DNA of 64,000 bases from Cryoendolithus antarcticus (lineage: Eukaryota > Ascomycota > Dothideomycetes > Cladosporiales > Cladosporiaceae), in assembly GCA_002077065.1 (NCBI GenBank), contig NAJO01000026.1, positions 434,001 to 498,000 of the forward strand, written 5' to 3'. Positions within the stretch are counted from its first letter, which is position 1. Each line of letters starts with the position of its first letter. Below the pieces are notes generated by a model. That model was not told the origin of the DNA, made no database searches, and saw only the letters and a list, made by a program, of their open reading frames with translations. A program made the position numbers and the translations under genes. Below are positions 21,658-31,887 of this stretch, in pieces.

Positions 21658-22633
21658 TTACCTCCGATACCTCCCTTTATTGCTATCCCTCTGACTCGTA
21701 TCCGGTCGATTGCGACTCTGATTGCCCTGATCCGGATTCGTCGCATAGTTGTGAAAGTGATTCTCCTGTATGAAGAACACATTCGAGTTGTTCCCATTCT
21801 TGATGATGTTCCTAGTGTTACTTCTTGGCTTCGCATTGTTGCCAGAGTTGGCCGTGGCGGTGTGTTGTTGTGGGTCGTCGCGCTTGCGAAGCTGATCTGC
21901 GGCGATGGGGGATCAGTCATCCAATGTCGAAACATAAGGAGGGTTTGCACAGAGAGGGATGGGGTGGGTATACTTTGCCTCGGACGACGCTGCATGCGCG
22001 TGTCATCGTCGCCATCGTCAAAGCCGCCCTCTTCTCCTGTATCCACGTCCTCTCCTTCGTCCTCAGCATCATTATTCCTCTGCTCAGCATCTTGTCGTCC
22101 GCGCAATGGCCGACTCGTCTGCGTTGATCGAGTCTGTTGCCTGTCCAACGCTGCGAAATCCTGTCAGTCCAGACGGAGATGTCGCTGCACTACCGCAACA
22201 CAAGCTGCATGCGCTTACCCTCCTCATGATCTCCGGCACCATCACCGTCGCTCCCCTGCGGATCCTCATCACTCCCCTCGCCATCGCCGTTATCCTCGTC
22301 ACTCGGTATCTGAACCACGCGCACCGAGCTGTCCGAAGCCTTAGCCGTTGCCGCTAAAGCCTGCCGACGAGCACGCAACGCCCGCGAGCGAAGCAAAGCG
22401 CTGCGTTTATAATCGCGCTCGTCGTCCAAGTGCCGGCCATGAGCGACGTTGTGTCTCGCATCTCCCCCGTCTGCTTCGGCCGCGCGTCTTTGCAGCAGCA
22501 TTGCCAGTTGGCGCGGCCGTATGAGTCCTCCAGATCGGTCGATGTAGACGTCGTTAACCACATCGTGCCAGACCTCCTGCCGCAATTCGGGGATATAGTG
22601 CCAGCCGGCAGTATTCCTGGGATCGTCCGACAT
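21658..22633 (-). CDS. Hypothetical protein, acidic centre and Asn/Gln-rich tail, three exons
   Basis: Unrecognised. Exons are 22219-22633, 21974-22150 and 21658-21896. Introns are 68 nt (GTAAGC to CGCAG) and 77 nt (GTATAC to CCGCAG), giving 276 residues ending in GRYRR. The N terminus (TAGWHYIPELRQEVWHDVV) looks like a compact conserved element. A basic helix with AMLLQRRA follows, then an acidic stretch (SDEDNGDGEGSDEDPQGSDG and EDEGEDVDTGEEGG). After the second junction the tail reads through many Asn and Gln residues, including NTRNIIKNGNNSNVFFIQEN. Without the second splice the frame would remain open, but the translation becomes unnaturally Arg/Ile-rich, which is why I prefer three exons. 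The mix of acidic and Asn-rich low complexity suggests a nuclear or RNA-associated protein, but that is only a guess. Confidence 0.65.
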
Positions 22634-22988
22634 GGTGAGTGCTGGTCAGTAGATTACAAGCTCAAGGAGTGCGGGCGCCGGACTTGTGATCCCAAGGCGC
22701 GATGTCAGCGACCGCAGAGTCGCGATCTCATGTCCTTCTCACTGTTAGCTTGGGCCGCCATGTTCGCATCATCCGAGCTCAGTGGTGCAGGTCACATGAC
22801 TAGAGGCGGTTGGCCACTGAGTGTCCACGTCCGTCATGCATCTGCATGTCTTGGGCAGCTTCTCGCTTCAGCAAGCATGCATGCCTCAGGCCTGCTTACA
22901 TACCAGCTCGGTTGAACGTGGGAAGCAGTAACGTGAGCGCGAACAGGTGAAGTGATCGATGACTTGTTCGATGCTACTTAAAATTCAA
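22634..22988. other. Intergenic
   Basis: This 355-bp spacer lies upstream of the acidic hypothetical gene. I see nothing coding. Confidence 0.35.
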
Positions 22989-23919
22989 TTAACGCATATG
23001 TGCCTGTGTGGTATACCCAAAGCGCCTATCACCCTTGGCGGTCCCCACAACGCCCTGAAGTAGATGCATCGCCGTGCCCGACTCATCAATAACAAAAGGA
23101 GAAAGCGCCTCACGCATATCAAAGGAAAGCCCGTGCCTCTTCATCCACACTCCTGTTCGCAGCGACCAAACGATCAATCTCCTGCTCCAGCGGGTCGTCT
23201 TCCTCGTCAGCGACAGCTGTAGTCTGACTCTCATTCCGCTGCGCATCATCTTCAGTCTCGTCAACGACAGTCGCGTCGCCCGTACTCTCATTCCGGAACG
23301 GGAACTTCTCTTCAGAAGTTCGCGAGCTGGACCGGTCAGGAAGCAAGCTGTCCATGTACCGATCTGGCGTAGACCGCACACGTCGCGGCAACCGCGGTGA
23401 TGACGGGGCAAGAGGTCGTGGAAAAGGGCTGTCGAGAGAAGAGCGCGGAGCTGAGAATCGCGGGAGGAGCCTGCGGACGCTTGTGTGCCTGGCAGGAGAG
23501 GCGGGCGATCGTGTCTCCGCGTGGTCTTGTTGCACATGTGCTTGCGGCGGAGGCGAAACCTGTGACAGAAACTCTTGAAAGCTGACAGGGCTCGAGGTAG
23601 ACACAGGCGATTGTGTGTTGACGCTTTCCAGTCCGGTCTGTTGCCCATCCATTGGCGGAGGTAGAGATGATCGATTAGTATCCCACACGTTGGGGATCCC
23701 AAATCTCATGCCATTGGAAACACCGGGGTCGGCGTCTGAGAACGACTCCTCTGTCCCTGATCCCCGTGAACGCCCTCTTCGCTCTTCATTGCCAACACCA
23801 TCGAGTGTCCGCTGCAAGCTATTCCAGCTCCCACCCGTTGAACTCCCAAGTAGCGCCGCTTCCGCATCCCCGTCTTTAATGGGGCTATAACTTCTTGACG
23901 GCTCCCCCTCGTTGTTCTC
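22989..23919 (-). pseudogene. Open frame continuing past the membrane-protein stop, with a likely frameshift near its end
   Basis: Directly after the TAG at 23920-23922 the same minus-strand frame stays open for 267 codons to a TGA at 23119-23121. The translation looks protein-like from its first codons (SYSPIKDGDAEAALLG, then GSWNSLQRTLDGVGNEERRG), yet there is no ATG until position 23,711. The best-looking internal segment is DDPLEQEIDRLVAANRSVDE. At about 23,120-23,130 the coherent sequence jumps to another frame, which reads SFDMREALSPFVIDESGTAM and FGYTTQAHMR before a stop at 22,989; removing one base near TTTCCTTT would join them. I do not recognise the protein. Options are a separate gene with a missed first exon, a former extension of the membrane protein, or base-call errors. 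Confidence 0.4.
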
Positions 23920-25166
23920 CTAGAAGTTCTGTGCAATCCCCGAGTTCCCTTGTTGGTATCCACCAGCTTGCTGGATCCTCGTATTGCGTCTGGCACTCAC
24001 ATCTCTCACAACAGGCATGCCTGACCCGTCAACGCCGCTGCCGCCGTATGAACCATCTCCATATGGTCCGGCCTGCCCGTAGTTGCCATAAGCCTGCGGC
24101 TGAGTATACTGGTCGTAAGACTGCGAAAGAGGAGGCATCTGCGGCACGTTGTCGTCGCTATGCTCGGAGTGTGCGGCGTTAGAGTAGTGGGATGAAGCAT
24201 TGCTGGGTCCGCGACGAACGGCACCAGCGCCTGCTGCTGCTCCAACACCTAGAGCTGTAGGTCCAGCTCCCAGAGCGCCAAGTTCATCAGAGGACATCGT
24301 CTCGCGCTTGCTCACAAGTGCATTGTCTGAGCGGTCATCTGAAGGTGGACCACCGGGGCTCGATGATCCATATGGCTGACTTCCAGCGTCTGACAGCTGA
24401 CCATGGGTGTGGCCTCCTGACAGGGTAGTAGAAGCTTTGCGGGTGCTCGCAAGACCTGCAGCACCCCATCCGCGGTACCCAGAGTTGCTATCTTGGGTCA
24501 TCTCTGGTCCTTCCGAGGCGACGGCCGGGATAGTAGGATCGTGATTTGGGTTGAACCCATAGTCCTCTACTTCCTTCCGCCGTTGCTCTTCGGCCGCCTT
24601 CTTGGACTTGCGTCTCCGCCAGAAGAACAGTGCACCTATCACAAGGAGAGCCACGACGACCACCGGCACGACTACGGCGATAGCTGTCCGGCCTGCAGGT
24701 GGTAGTCCAGTGCTCTCCTTTGTGCCTCCAGAGCCATTGTTCGCGAGCGAAGCCGGTGTAGATGATGTTGAGGAAGCCGCAGCCGACGTACCCGAGGATT
24801 CTCCCGCCGTAGGTCCAGCAGTGATCTGTGCGCTGCTGACTTGAGTGACCACCACCGTGATTGGCGCTTTGCTAGATTCACCTGCCGCAGCCGATTGTGT
24901 TACAATGGAGGTGAAGACTTGTGTCGATGGCGGGACTGAGGAGGCGGTATTGGTGACGATGACAGTGCTGCCTCCCTGTTGCTCACTCGACTGAATCTCT
25001 GATGACACCGAAGAAACGACCGCAGAGGATTGTGATGCCTCTACGGAGGACTCTGAGACGGAGACTTGGGAGGAGGTGCTCTCCGGGGGAGTGGAGGTGA
25101 CTACGGCACTATCAGCATATGTGGCGGCGGGGCGGGGAGGGTGAACATACTAGTAGAGTTAGACAT
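23920..25166 (-). CDS. Ser/Thr-rich single-pass membrane protein
   Basis: The product is 398 residues from exon 1 (25151-25166, 16 nt) and exon 2 (23920-25100), with a 50-nt intron (25101-25150, GTATGT donor, TAG acceptor). The very short first exon supplies MSNST and joins in frame to a Ser/Thr/Val-rich outer region without a classical signal peptide. A single transmembrane helix lies at about 145-167 (AIAVVVPVVVVALLVIGALF). It is followed by the stop-transfer RRRKSKK and the motif DYGFNPNHDPTIPAV. The cytosolic tail is Gly/Ser/Tyr/Gln-rich and ends ARRNTRIQQAGGYQQ then SGIAQNF. This layout is common for Mid2/SKG6-like uncharacterised Pezizomycotina proteins, possibly cell-wall sensors; that role is inferred from architecture. 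The downstream continuation of the frame past the TAG is described separately. Confidence 0.8.
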
Positions 25167-25452
25167 GACGGACGCCTAGTCACCGCCGTGACGCTACAGC
25201 AAAGTCTTCGACAACGTGAGAGTCGAAGTACCGTGTCGCGTCGGTATTGGAATGCAACGCGCGGAAAGTAAGCGCAGCCTCGTGGAAGGAGTCGGGTAGC
25301 GACAATGAGTGTACAGGCGGCGGGTGAGGGTGTTGCAAGTATCGATACAGCGAAGAGGTAGACGAATGAAATAGCGATGAAGGTGGTCAGTAGCAGCAAG
25401 GTGATGAGTAAGGTAGTCAATAGTGAAGATGGCAATGTGGATGGTGAGGTGA

Positions 25453-25473
25453 CAGCAGCAGCAGCAGCAGCAG
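25453..25473 (+). repeat. CAG trinucleotide microsatellite, seven units
   Basis: Seven perfect CAG units lie in non-coding sequence about 0.3 kb upstream of the membrane-protein start. Such tracts vary in length between isolates. Confidence 0.9.
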
Positions 25474-25833
25474 CCGGGCGGTGGAGGAGGTTCTGTTTCA
25501 GGGTTCGTCAGAGCAGCCGCGCATTGTCTTGGCGAGTCTTCGTATTCAAATCTCGCTAACCCCGTCCGTGCATATTGTCACGCAACGGGGATTATTGACT
25601 GCTTTCTTCTCGAGAATGTGTACAAGAGCCGACCCTGAAGCAATGCGCGGCAGTGAGCATCAAACTCGTTTACAAGAAAACACAAGATCGTGATCGCGGC
25701 CACCGAACATCCCTGTGCACCATTCACCACGCGTTGACAAAAATACCCATCAAGCTTCCTTCCCGGCCGGGTACGAGGGTACTCACACCGTTACATCCAC
25801 TTGGTAAATCACCCGGTAACGTTCGGCGTCACT

Positions 25834-26118
25834 ATGGAGGAACACATCGCATTGTCACATCTACCAGCCCTTCAGCAGCTGGAGTACGATGCATGCCATG
25901 TGTCCGATGCATTCGCGCTGTGCTGTTCATCCGCTCAGACCGACACAGTCATCTACAAAGGGATCGCATCAGCCATGTTATGCAATTGGCTGACAGCTGA
26001 CCGATCGGTCGTTGAGGCTCTGTTGGATCAGCGAGATCTGCGTGATGACCAGCTGTGTCAGACGCTTCACAGAGCTGTCACCGACAAACGAAGCGGATCA
26101 CTCAGCGACTCCCTTTGA
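25834..26118 (+). CDS. Possible small open frame, unsupported by homology
   Basis: The 94-codon frame starts with ATG and has a balanced composition (for example HLPALQQLEYDACHVSDAF and VVEALLDQRDLRDDQLCQTL). I recognise no domain, and there is no signal peptide. It may be a real small gene, an exon of something larger, or chance. Confidence 0.2.
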   Translation: MEEHIALSHLPALQQLEYDACHVSDAFALCCSSAQTDTVIYKGIASAMLCNWLTADRSVVEALLDQRDLRDDQLCQTLHRAVTDKRSGSLSDSL

Positions 26119-26568
26119 ACGAGACTGCTGTCATATGCCACGCCGCAAGAGTACGTACATAATTGGACTGTTGCCGAGAGTGTACGCTCCTCGGCCGTCT
26201 CTCCTGGGCAGTAACGACATAGAGCTATAATCGCAGTGCACGGTTTACCAGCAGCGTCGACCATCCGGAGTTTTGGAGAGTGGTCCGATTCTTCTGTCAT
26301 TCGTATGACACTGGCACAATTGGATGTTCTTCTCATCAACTTTTCACGTTCTGACAAACATATGTACCCCTAGAATCGAACTCTGTGTCCTAAAGACAGC
26401 TTCCGTACCCTCGCCAGACATCAAAAGGTAGATGTCGGCCGCAAGGTAGGTTCAGTGTATTCCCATTTTGCCCGAATCATCATAAGTCTCGTAAGCGCGG
26501 CACACAGTACCTGCCTTCTCCCCAATCCATCACCACAAAGTCGCATGCACGAAGCAGTCTCAAGACGC

Positions 26569-27492
26569 CTAGTCAAAAGCCCACTTCATGTTGTGCACCC
26601 TCCCGTCACCCACCGCACCCGTGGTCGGGTCCTTGGTAACGATATCAAAGAAAGCCTCAGGCAGATCCAAGTCCGCCGACACGCACCCAACACACCTGTC
26701 CCAGATCTGGGCAGTGTACGGCGAGCCATCCTTACCAGTAATGGTAACCGACTTGCCGCACAGAGGGTTGGTGTTCGGGTTGCCGGTCGAGTAGGAGTCG
26801 AAGATTGTGTGGCTGATGGCGACCATCTTGTCGGATTCGCTGGACACATGGCCGCAGGCACCCATGCCGACGGCGAAGTAGGTCAGGTCGCCGGAGTAGG
26901 AGGTTCCTGACGCGCCTAGACCGGAGGAGAGGCCGGAGCCGCCTGAAGAGGCCGCGGAGGTGGAGACTGGGGCGGCGCTGGAGGTGGTAGTCGGGGCTAC
27001 GTATGCGGATGTGGTAGGCGCAACGTAGGTCGACGTTGGGGTAGTGGTAGGAGCGACGTAGGTTGATGTTGGGGTCGTCGCGACGACGTCCGCGGCCGTG
27101 CTTGTAGTGGTGGGCGCCGGGGCAACGTAGCTGGAAGCCTCTGCGGAGGAGACCGGCGCAACCGGGACTTTGGTGGAGGACGGAGCACTCTCAGAGGAGG
27201 GTGCTGGCTCTGCCACAGACGACGGCGCAGCAGCCGATGGCGCAGGCGCGGAGGGCTGAACAATAACAGTGCTCAGAACGGTGGAAGTGCGGCGGCTACC
27301 ACCGTGCCCGTGGCCGTAGTGGGTTGGCGAGGCATCGCCGTCGACCCAGACAGTGGTGGTGACTGGGACCGTAACAACTGCCTCCGCAGTCTCCGTTACC
27401 CAGACGATGTCACGCTTCTCGTTGGCGGCCATTGGCACAGCTGATACGAGCACAGCGAAGGCGCCAGCCAGGGCGAGAGTGTTGGTGTACAT
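26569..27492 (-). CDS. Secreted expansin/RlpA-like protein with a double-psi beta-barrel
   Basis: The 307-residue protein starts with a clear signal peptide (MYTNTLALAGAFAVLVSAVP, cleavage near 20). It continues with a basic KRD and a VTETAEAVVTVPVTTT strand-like region. A long Ser/Thr/Ala/Pro linker (about 75-205) follows and includes near-repeats of TSTYVAPTT. The C-terminal domain (about 205-307) is an RlpA-like double-psi beta-barrel: DLTYFAVGMGACGHVSSESD, LCGKSVTIT, IWDRCVGCVSADLDLPEAFF. It has the four Cys and the ADLDL motif found in fungal riboflavin-aldehyde-forming-enzyme-like and expansin-like proteins. Such proteins are secreted and are often induced on plant tissue; enzymatic activity is doubtful for most. 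No carbohydrate-binding module or GPI signal is evident. Confidence 0.9.
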   Translation of the reverse strand: MYTNTLALAGAFAVLVSAVPMAANEKRDIVWVTETAEAVVTVPVTTTVWVDGDASPTHYGHGHGGSRRTSTVLSTVIVQPSAPAPSAAAPSSVAEPAPSSESAPSSTKVPVAPVSSAEASSYVAPAPTTTSTAADVVATTPTSTYVAPTTTPTSTYVAPTTSAYVAPTTTSSAAPVSTSAASSGGSGLSSGLGASGTSYSGDLTYFAVGMGACGHVSSESDKMVAISHTIFDSYSTGNPNTNPLCGKSVTITGKDGSPYTAQIWDRCVGCVSADLDLPEAFFDIVTKDPTTGAVGDGRVHNMKWAFD

Positions 27493-28952
27493 ATTTGCTG
27501 TTTGTGTAGCGTTTGAAGTGATTTCAAGAATGCTTCGATGCGATCTATTCGTCCGTTTGAATGAGTGAGTATGCCTTCACAAGTCGACTAGCGACTAAAA
27601 CGAATGGACAAGTATTGTGTGTGGCTGGTAAAGACTGCCTGAGACAACTAAAAATGAGTGTGATGGACGAAAAGAGCGTCGAAGTCTTCAATCCCGTGAA
27701 GCGTTTGATCGAAAGGAAGATGGCGGGTGGTGAGCAGCGCAGGCTTTTGTGAAGAAACGGCTGCGCTGCCAAACGCTAGTGCTCCGAGGAACGACCAGTC
27801 GGCGCGCCTTGCAGCGCGGCGCGAGAGGTGGAGTTGTGGGACGCTGGTTCCGCCCCTGATGCATGCGCTTGGGAGCGTAGTGCGGAGCCAATGGGAGCGC
27901 TGGACGGGGCTGGAATGGAAGTGTACCTGCAGGTCTGGCTTTTACCTGTGAGATCGTGAAACACTTGCTTGCGTGTTGGCGAGACGTGTCTGAATGCGTG
28001 TAAGCACATGCGTGATAGTACAGCACGTCTGGCAGGTACGACCGAGTCCGTCCTGCGCCTTCCGATGCTGCACAGCCGTGTTGGTCGAAACATCGACATT
28101 ACCCATTGGAGAAGCGCCACGAGCTTAACCGAACAACGTGCTCGTCGCAGGTGTACGGAACCGGCGTAGCTGGATGTCTTGCAGCGGCCGCGGAACGGGT
28201 AGCAAGCCTGGAGTCCAATTGGCAGACAGGAACAGGAAACACCCTGGAGACAGATCCACTCGCAAAGCGAAGCCTCTCAACCGACCACGCTTTTACCATG
28301 CGATGATTGATTTTTCTACGACAGCGAACATCTAGACCGGAGCCGGCGGACGTCGTGAAAACCGAGGTCACGAACATTCGTTCCTATTCGCTATGCAGCA
28401 TCTGCCTGATGTTTCAGCTGGTCGAGCAGGCCGAACGAGCTCCCTTCCTCCACGCTGTGGTCGCCCTGCCGAGTACAGTGCCATCGGGGAGAGCACCGCA
28501 ACACGCGCGAAAAGCGGCAGAGAAGTCGAGGTAATGGAAGCTCTGACGCAGATGCACATCTATCACAAGCAATCGGCGTGCCTAGGCGATTGGCCTTCTG
28601 CGAAACACGTTTTCTCATGGGGGGTCAGACACTGTCGCACCTCTAAGAGCGAAGTGTTGTATGTAGGAAGCCGCGACACCCAAAGGGTGTAATGGGCTGC
28701 ATGGGTACCTTATGATGATTGTCCTTCTCGATTACTGTTCATATCAACGCGACATGCTTGTAGGATGTTGGATGTCATTGGGAACCCCGCACCAAACCAG
28801 CACAGTATTGTAGTCCCGGTCGTCACCTTGGGCGTCACATTGGTCGTCATGTTCGAATTCATGATGTACACCGGGTGAGCGATTTCCAATCATAGCATAT
28901 AAATGCCACCAGAGGGCAGGAAGCTGCTCGTTCATCACTTCCACCTTTCAGA
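27493..28952. promoter_or_regulatory. Divergent intergenic region, 1.46 kb
   Basis: It separates the expansin-like gene (-) from the SDR-deacetylase gene (+). A TATA-like CATATAAATG lies at about 28,896, roughly 55 bp before the deacetylase start. Open frames within it are short and unconvincing. Confidence 0.4.
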
Positions 28953-30835
28953 ATGTCTTACCTGGGCATTGAAGGTCTCCACGCCTTCGTTACCGGAGCT
29001 CGTGGAGGAATAGGCTCTGCTATCGTCAAAGAGCTCGAAGGTAAGATGCTGAAGTAAGGTACATGATGCAGGTACACAACCGTTGACCGTGTTCCCCAGC
29101 TGCCGGCTGTAAAGTCACTGCTCACGACCTTCGACCCGCTACAACACCAGCGTCCGAGAGTGTCTTCCATGTCCAAGGCGATATCTCCGACGAGGCCTCC
29201 ATCTCGTCATGCTTCAAGCAAGCTCAAGACCACTTCGGACCCATCAACATCCTCTGCGCCAACGCTGGCATCACGAACGAGGCTAGCCACCCGAACATCT
29301 GGGAGCTGCCACTGGAGACTTGGGAGAGCGTGTATCGTGTCAATATCCGAGGGACCTTCTTGACGATCAAGCATTTTCTCCTTGCTGCGAAGACAAGCCA
29401 GGATCGCCTAGGCAAGGAGCTGGAGAACCTTGCCGTGGTTGTTACTGGCAGCGAGACTGGCAAGTTCGGTCAGGCAGGTCATGCCGAGTACGCGAGCGGT
29501 AAAGCTGGTTTGCAGTATGGTCTGGTACCTACAGTGAAGAATGAGATCGTTCGGCTAAACACTAAAGCGCGTATCAATGCCGTCGCCCCGGGCTGGGTCA
29601 ATACTGAGCTCATTGGCGACCGCCTAGCAGATCCGAAGGAGTTGTATCTTGAGACGCAAGCGACTGTAGCGCTGAAGAAAATCGCGCAGCCGCAGGATGT
29701 TGCGAAAGCTGTTGCGTTCTTGGCCAGTCATCAGGCTTCCGGACACATGTCTGGTCAGTGTTTGAGCATCGATGGAGGCATGGAGGGACGGATCGTGTGG
29801 CGCGAGAACGAGATCCCTCAAGCGATTGCAAATCCCAGTAGCACGACCGCCTCGAATAATCCGCAACAGTCAACTGTCCAACTGCCCATTGTTGGTCCTA
29901 AGAACAACAAGAAGATCTACCTCGCCTTCTCTGTCGACTTCGACGCCGTCTCAGGCTGGCTAGGCACAGGCAAGCATCCCGACAACAACACCTCAGACTA
30001 CTCCGCCGGCTATCTAAGCGCCCATACCGGCGTCCCTCGACTGCTAAGAGTCTTCAAACGCCTCGGCATCTCCAACAAGATCACCTGGTGTCTCCCCGGC
30101 CACAGCATCGAGACCTTCCCCAACCAAACCGCCGACATCGTGGCCTCAGGCGCCGAACTGGCAATCCACGGCTACGCCCACGAATCCGCCTCCCAGATGA
30201 CGGCAGAGCAAGAGTGCGATGTGCTGGCAAAGTGTGTGTCCCTTATCGAAGGTCTGACAGGCAGTAAGCCAGTCGGGTACCGTGCCCCGCTGTACCAACT
30301 CTCCGAACGCACCATAGCGCTGCTGCAATCGCAGAACTTCCTCTGGGACTCCTCCCTCTCCCACTACGAGAGCACGCCTTACTTCCTCCCTCTGAACCCC
30401 TCTCCCATAGAACAGATAGACTTCTCCCCTTCGAATCGCGCAGAAACCTGGATGCACCCGAGCCCAGACTTCGCCTCCTTACCAAAGTCCTCTCTTGTCG
30501 AAATCCCGCTGAATTGGTACGCCGAGGACGCAACACCGCTGCAGTTCTATCCGCACACTGCGAATTCGGCTGGGTACGTGGATGTCAGGATGGTGGAGCG
30601 GATGTGGAAGGATCGGTTCGAGTGGTTGAGGACCGAGATAAGCAGGGGAGAGGCGGAGGATATGGTTGTGTTTGGGCTGATTTTCCATCCGGACACGAGT
30701 GGGATGGGGCATGTGATTGGGATGGTTGAGAGATTTTTGGAGTGGGTGAAGGATTTTGAAGGTGAGGTTGTGTGGTGTACGCATCGGGAGGTGGCGGAGG
30801 AGTATAAGAGGAGGCAAGCGGAGAAGTCTGACTAA
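28953..30835 (+). CDS. Fusion of a short-chain dehydrogenase with a CE4 polysaccharide deacetylase (HpPgdA-like)
   Basis: Exon 1 is 28953-29040, the intron 29041-29099 (59 nt, GTAAGA to CCCAG) and exon 2 29100-30835, giving 607 residues. Residues about 1-285 form a classical SDR: the cofactor motif TGARGGIG, NAG at the end of strand 4, Ser in VVVTGSETG, the catalytic YASGK at about 160-164, then PGWVNTEL and the terminal SGQCLSIDGGM. After a linker rich in Ser/Asn/Gln (about 286-300) comes a CE4 NodB-like domain: YLAFSVDFDAVSGWLGTG, then SAHTGVPRLLRVFKRLGISN, the metal-site HGYAH, GYRAPLY, and FHPDTSGMGH near the end. These are the features of the HpPgdA-like branch, whose members act on peptidoglycan- or amide-type substrates. 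There is no signal peptide, so both halves look cytosolic. The two domains share one uninterrupted exon, so a gene-model fusion artefact is unlikely unless a stop was lost by sequencing error. Confidence 0.88.
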
Positions 30836-31044
30836 GGAGTAAAGGCGTATGCAGATAGTACATACGTACATGGCCAAAACGCTCAATTGATCTTCCGCAA
30901 CATCATCTGTAGCTCCGAACGCTCAAGCGTGACAACCGTCATTGGCGATCTCAAGCTCGTGTCTGCGTTCCCGCATGCCTCTCATCGTCGCCACGACATT
31001 TTGCTGTGACATTACTCGACTCACTATGCGGCAAGTAAACGATT

Positions 31045-31887
31045 TCACACAAAGCACCCCTGAAACTCCGCCCTCCCCGGCCCAGTCTTCTTCGCGTCCA
31101 ATAGCGGCCACTGCACCAAACACCTATCCACCATGTGCGCCAGAATCCTCCCACTCAAACTCAGCCTCTTGACCCTAGCCCAGCTCTCCACGTACAACGT
31201 CCGCATCCTGAACCTCGTAGCGGCGCCCTTGTAATCGAAGAACCTCAACGCTACGCTAGCAAGTACCATTACAGTCCCTGTCGCGGGCCCATTGACGAGA
31301 ATGATGTCCGGGTAGTCTCTCCCTTTCGTGTCCGCGGGGATGTGCTGCATGGCTGAGACATCTTCCGGGTAGACGCCAGTCGTGAGGATGGACCAGCATG
31401 CGATGAAACATCTTAGTACCGAGAACGGAGATGTCAAAGGGCTCTGGTAGATAGCTCGCGCTCGCGGCACTTTCTTGATCTCGTAGCTTCCCGGTCCATG
31501 GTCTGTGTATGCTCGCACCTTGCCTCTCATCGCCGTTTCCTGTGAGGTCAGGCTTGTGGCTAGCTCCTCGAACTTCTTCGCCCGAGTAGCGCTCAGCTCG
31601 TCGTCCTCGCCGACTACCCAGGTGCGGTGGGCGAAATCACGCCAGTCCAGTTGCTGAGGTGATGGGGAGTTCACCGCGCGTTCGAGCATGGCGATCATTT
31701 CTGCTGTGTGACCTCCGGACCCAAGTACTATGAGAAGATGGGTTGGCTCTCGAGGGTTCCGGCGACCATGGCGGATCGGTTTCGGTCGCGTGAGTGAGAG
31801 TGTATATTGGAGGCGCCATACCAGGAGGTAGGTGAGAGGAAGGGAGAGGAGGAAGGTAGTAATGATCAGCGCTTTGACGTAGGCCAT
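31045..31887 (-). CDS. ALG14: UDP-N-acetylglucosamine transferase subunit ALG14
   Basis: Alg14 is the membrane anchor that recruits Alg13 to the cytosolic face of the ER. Together they add the second GlcNAc to dolichol-PP-GlcNAc in N-glycan assembly. The 280-residue protein begins with a transmembrane segment at about 4-25 (KALIITTFLLSLPLTYLLVW). It then has the Alg14 hallmark LLIVLGSGGHTAEM at about 52-65, WVVGEDDELSATRAKKFEEL, IKKVPRARAIYQSPLTSPFS and ILVNGPATGTVMVLAS. The C terminus has RTLYVESWARVKRLSLSGRI, typical of the family. I chose the ATG at 31,887 because the upstream part of the frame has no ATG. Confidence 0.95.
   Translation of the reverse strand: MAYVKALIITTFLLSLPLTYLLVWRLQYTLSLTRPKPIRHGRRNPREPTHLLIVLGSGGHTAEMIAMLERAVNSPSPQQLDWRDFAHRTWVVGEDDELSATRAKKFEELATSLTSQETAMRGKVRAYTDHGPGSYEIKKVPRARAIYQSPLTSPFSVLRCFIACWSILTTGVYPEDVSAMQHIPADTKGRDYPDIILVNGPATGTVMVLASVALRFFDYKGAATRFRMRTLYVESWARVKRLSLSGRILAHMVDRCLVQWPLLDAKKTGPGRAEFQGCFV

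Larger units (their letters stand above)
25167..26568. other. Intergenic, 1.4 kb, upstream of the membrane-protein gene
   Basis: This should include the membrane-protein promoter and the 3' flank of the expansin-like gene. It contains a short CAG microsatellite (listed separately) and one possible small frame at 25,834-26,118 (listed with low confidence). I see no other gene. Confidence 0.35.

Noticed and set aside
21583..22344. Plus-strand 253-codon frame
   Set aside because: It is antisense to the three-exon acidic gene. Its Arg/Ser/Ile-rich translation mirrors the acidic codons on the other strand.
23119..23300. A 52-nt intron that could fix the frame change in the broken open frame
   Set aside because: It would discard the more natural DDPLEQEIDRLVAANRSVDE reading and replace it with an Arg/Trp-rich one.
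26361..26425. tRNA-like stretch on the minus strand (GAGTTCGATTCT and an anticodon-stem-like TGTC/GACA pair)
   Set aside because: The acceptor stems do not pair and the T-stem has mismatches, so no cloverleaf can be drawn.
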